The position numbers and the translations under genes were made by a program. The notes under the pieces were generated by a model. The model had not been told where the DNA came from. It saw only the letters and a program-made list of their open reading frames with translations, and did not search any database. From an uncultured Chthoniobacterales bacterium (GTDB taxonomy: Bacteria; Verrucomicrobiota; Verrucomicrobiae; Chthoniobacterales; UBA10450): a stretch of DNA of 7,756 nucleotides. Below, piece by piece: positions 5,957-7,756 of this stretch. The DNA lies in assembly GCA_955652855.1 (NCBI GenBank), contig CATPCN010000259.1, positions 1 to 7,756 of the forward strand, in the 5' to 3' direction. Position 1 is the stretch's first letter, and each line of letters opens with the position of its first letter.

Positions 5957-6289
5957 TCAGATTAACAGTTGAGCGACGAAACTGTCGTTGAGATCCGTAA
6001 CGGTGTCGCCAATAGCGCTGATGGTGATCTTCTGTGGCTGGTTGGATGTGATCGTGGCATTCAGAAAAAGCGTAGGAAGGGTCATGTGGACCGCGTTTTG
6101 ATTCGCCCATAACGTTCCCGAGCCAATCGCAACGCCATTCAAACTGACCACGATCCCGATTTTCTCCGGCGCGTGCTGCGACCAGGCGGTACCTGTGACG
6201 ATGAAAACGACAGGGCCGTCCTCTTTGGGTTGAAAGGTGTGGGTCAGGGGCAATGGCCCCACAGCGGAAAGAACTATTTGCAGTAGCAT
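5957..6289 (-). CDS. Small beta-rich orphan protein
   Basis: ATG 6289 has GGAG four bases upstream and lies about 30 bases below a TATAAT box, which together rule out the longer GTG start at 6328 (inside the promoter). The product is 110 residues. It shows a chain of beta-strand patterns separated by Gly, Asn and Asp turns: DGPVVFIVTGTAW, KIGIVVSLNGVAIGSGTLWAN, HMTLPTLFLNATI, QKITISAIGDTVTDLNDSF, and VAQLLI at the end. The first 12 residues (MLLQIVLSAVGP) are hydrophobic but too short and uncharged for a clear signal peptide. The pattern fits a single beta-sandwich or jelly-roll domain such as lectin-like or adhesin-like modules; similar orphan proteins with 'LxGxxIG..Wxxx..H..L' and a 'D.ND.F' ending occur in soil bacteria, from memory and unverified. 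The DLNDSF near the C-terminus is a shared-looking feature. No function can be named. Confidence 0.75.
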   Translation of the reverse strand: MLLQIVLSAVGPLPLTHTFQPKEDGPVVFIVTGTAWSQHAPEKIGIVVSLNGVAIGSGTLWANQNAVHMTLPTLFLNATITSNQPQKITISAIGDTVTDLNDSFVAQLLI

Positions 6290-6319
6290 GGGTCTCCAGA
6301 AGCTGAATGCCGTTTCACA

Positions 6320-6325
6320 ATTATA
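6320..6325 (-). promoter_or_regulatory. -10 box of the 110-residue orphan gene
   Basis: A perfect TATAAT reads on the minus strand at 6320-6325, preceded by GTG. It would start transcription near 6313, leaving a leader of about 24 bases that contains the GGAG site. The -35 region (about 6343-6348) does not match TTGACA well. The agreement of -10, leader length, ribosome binding site and ATG makes this the clearest promoter in the window. Confidence 0.55.
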
Positions 6326-6600
6326 CACTCAAACGGACAACAGATTTCGGGCCGAAGCGAAGCTTCCTCCGTTGTTAAAAACTTGCGCTACGGATATTGC
6401 TCCCCGTGACGTTCGCGTCAAGGGAGTAGGGCTGACCAGATCCGCGCCGTTTTGACGTGACCGGCGTTTCACGGGATCTATGAGGCGATCGGCACTTCTA
6501 CGGATAGCGCGTTATACGACCGAATGGAAGTGGAGTGCCGTCGCTGGGTCGTGTCCGACTTGTCGGGAGTGATGCGATATTTCCGAGCGATGCCGCCTAC
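6326..6600. other. Intergenic region with a two-part hairpin
   Basis: About 275 bases separate the HEPN gene from the orphan gene. At 6400-6426 CTCCC pairs with GGGAG and, after a small internal loop, TGACG pairs with CGTCA around a TTCG loop: ten base pairs in all. On the minus strand it lies some 175 bases beyond the HEPN stop; the only T tract (about 6377-6381) is roughly 20 bases further, so terminator function is doubtful. No gene is supported. Confidence 0.4.
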
Positions 6601-7575
6601 TCAGGGTCCCGCCAATTGTCCAATCTTGGCTGCAATGTCTTTGCGAACTTCAGCGGTCTTGATTTCTCTAAACTTCTTGAGCGCAAAATCACCACGGTCC
6701 TGGTCCGTTGGATCGAACAATCCGGCCAGGGCGACTCGACGATCCTCTTCTCCACGCGGAAGGTTCTGAACCGCCGTCACAAGCACCTGTCGCACTCGAA
6801 GTTCAAGTTGGTCGCAATTCTCAAATAACCAATCCCGGTTTTCGTCGCCCAATGTACTGCCGTGTACTATCCGGGAACGAATATCGTAGAACCGCTTTAC
6901 AAACTTCTTGATAACCTCCATTTCTTCGGGATTGTCCGGTGCGATCAGTGCGGCGGCACGATGGCTTAATCGGCGCCTATTGTTGTCCTTCTCAGGCACG
7001 AGTGTTGCTTCGAGTGCCGTGGCGTAGTCCAAAATTCGATCTACATCGTCCCATTTAGGATTAAACTGCTTCGCTCCGCCGCATAGGAAGAACCGACGTG
7101 CTGCTGCGAACCAGTCAGAACTCCATGACTGACTTTCTCGAATGCCGCGGGCGAAGGCTTTCCACGCTTGGCACTCCTCTGACCCAACCTCGAATCGCAG
7201 AGGAGAGTAGCTGTTCAGGTCATTCATCGCTCGATATGGAAACTGAACAAGCGTGTTGCCGCTCGGTGGAACGATCGCCTGTTTGATGAATGATATATCC
7301 CCAGCCTTGTAAAGCCGAAGAAGCAGCAAAATATCTTCGATGTCGTTCGGAATTCCACCAACCGGTGAGCCAGGACGACCTAGCGGTAGCTGTGTGTAGA
7401 ATTTCTCGAAAATCCAATCGTCCTGGTTTACATCCACAGACGAGAAAACTTCTCTAAGTTCCTCGAATCTCGCACCAACAAGGTTAATTGTGAATTCGCC
7501 AAAGTCAAGGCCCTCCGCACTCGATTCGAGATTGCGGACCAAGATGAACGCCTTGAACATTAACGCAGAGCGCAC
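6601..7575 (-). CDS. Apea-like HEPN domain protein (N-terminus probably displaced by a frameshift)
   Basis: The frame from GTG 7575 gives 324 residues ending in TGA at 6601. The C-terminal half (about 175-270) is a helical HEPN domain: WDDVDRILDYATALEATLV, then RRRLSHRAAALI, and FVKRFYDIRSRIVHG, with the signature Arg-x4-His (Arg233-His238) of HEPN nucleases and related nucleic-acid binders. The N-terminal half (FTINLVGARFEELREVF, DDWIFEKFY) is not recognised. HEPN proteins cleave RNA in toxin and defence systems, but many Apea-like members are uncharacterised. Neither GTG 7575 nor ATG 7560 has a properly spaced ribosome binding site, while the same frame stays open and protein-like up to the TAG at 7729-7731 (AKRILDTQRIHIFDEDG, CIARFLGV). 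The real start is therefore further upstream, most likely in another frame beyond the right edge (see the next entry). Confidence 0.8.
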   Translation of the reverse strand: MRSALMFKAFILVRNLESSAEGLDFGEFTINLVGARFEELREVFSSVDVNQDDWIFEKFYTQLPLGRPGSPVGGIPNDIEDILLLLRLYKAGDISFIKQAIVPPSGNTLVQFPYRAMNDLNSYSPLRFEVGSEECQAWKAFARGIRESQSWSSDWFAAARRFFLCGGAKQFNPKWDDVDRILDYATALEATLVPEKDNNRRRLSHRAAALIAPDNPEEMEVIKKFVKRFYDIRSRIVHGSTLGDENRDWLFENCDQLELRVRQVLVTAVQNLPRGEEDRRVALAGLFDPTDQDRGDFALKKFREIKTAEVRKDIAAKIGQLAGP

Positions 7576-7702
7576 TCCTAGAAACCGGGCGATACAGCTT
7601 CCGTCTTCATCGAAAATGTGGATTCTTTGAGTATCGAGAATTCGCTTTGCGAAGAAGTAGTGATCATCTACGCAGCAAATTCCGCTTTCACGTCGGAGAA
7701 CT

Positions 7703-7756
7703 TCATTGACAGACGGGCTGTAGTTCTGCTAATGCGTCTTCAACGCTTTCATAGTG
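7703..7756 (-). CDS. C-terminal 17 codons of an incoming frame; probably the displaced N-terminal part of the HEPN protein
   Basis: The frame enters from the right edge as YESVEDALAELQPVCQ and ends in TGA at 7703-7705. It overlaps the HEPN frame by one reading-frame step. Removing one base from the C run on the coding strand (G run 7715-7717) reads ALAELQPSVNEVLRRESG, straight into the start-less upstream part of the HEPN frame. This explains both why the HEPN frame lacks a start and why this frame stops. The alternative is the end of a separate upstream gene whose TGA overlaps an ATG (ATGA), but that ATG opens only 12 codons. Too short for family assignment. Confidence 0.45.
   Translation of the reverse strand, partial: HYESVEDALAELQPVCQ

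Noticed and set aside
6464..6600. Plus-strand frame (about 45 codons, ALYDRMEVECRRW...) before the HEPN stop
   Set aside because: No start with a ribosome binding site, no family resemblance, and it runs into the antisense of the HEPN gene.
7729..7752. ATG 7752 followed by TAG after seven codons, in frame with the HEPN gene, as evidence of amber recoding together with the TAG at 1092
   Set aside because: The joined reading with the frame entering from the edge explains the region better, and the cyclase locus has other lesions, so general TAG reassignment is not needed.

Overview
The window looks like chromosomal DNA of a soil-type bacterium with fairly high GC, most probably an acidobacterium (Solibacter/Bryobacter-like). 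This rests on three things: the style of the class III cyclase linked to a WD40 propeller and a TPR-like tail, the secreted N-terminally processed protein at the left edge, and the small beta-rich orphan proteins. It is an inference from family resemblance, not a proven assignment. There are no tRNA or rRNA genes, CRISPR arrays, recognisable transposases or phage genes.

Layout. 1-731 (-): the N-terminal 243 codons of a secreted protein that runs off the left edge. 795-2935 (-): a signalling locus with a class III nucleotide cyclase domain, a seven-blade WD40 propeller and a TPR-like tail. As written it is broken: an extra base in a G run, a frame change in an A run (or a natural overlapping start) and an in-frame amber codon. 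The cyclase part also carries a perfect 15-bp tandem duplication. 2936-3245: a divergent intergenic region rich in inverted repeats that forms the 5' leader of the next gene. 3246-4073 (+): an isocitrate lyase / PEP mutase family enzyme. 4114-4974 (-): a secreted M23 (LytM) peptidase homologue in which one expected zinc ligand is Phe. 5036-5416 (-): a GlsB/YeaQ-type membrane protein with an unusual N-terminal extension. 5417-5956: no convincing gene, but two inverted repeats. 5957-6289 (-): a 110-residue beta-rich orphan protein behind a perfect TATAAT box. 6601-7575 (-): an Apea-like HEPN protein whose open frame continues upstream without a start. A 17-residue frame entering from the right edge (7703-7756) probably belongs to the same protein, displaced by one base.

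How the genes relate. Most coding is on the minus strand in single-gene units. The GlsB-like gene and the M23 gene (61 bp apart, same strand) may be co-transcribed and both act at the envelope. The cyclase, propeller and tail read as one signalling protein or a tightly coupled pair. No multi-gene novel system is evident. The best leads are the decayed or recoded cyclase locus, the structured leader of the lyase gene, the LytM zinc-site substitution, and the HEPN protein with its split N-terminus. All three frame breaks are one extra base in a homopolymer, so sequencing or assembly error must be excluded before calling pseudogenes.
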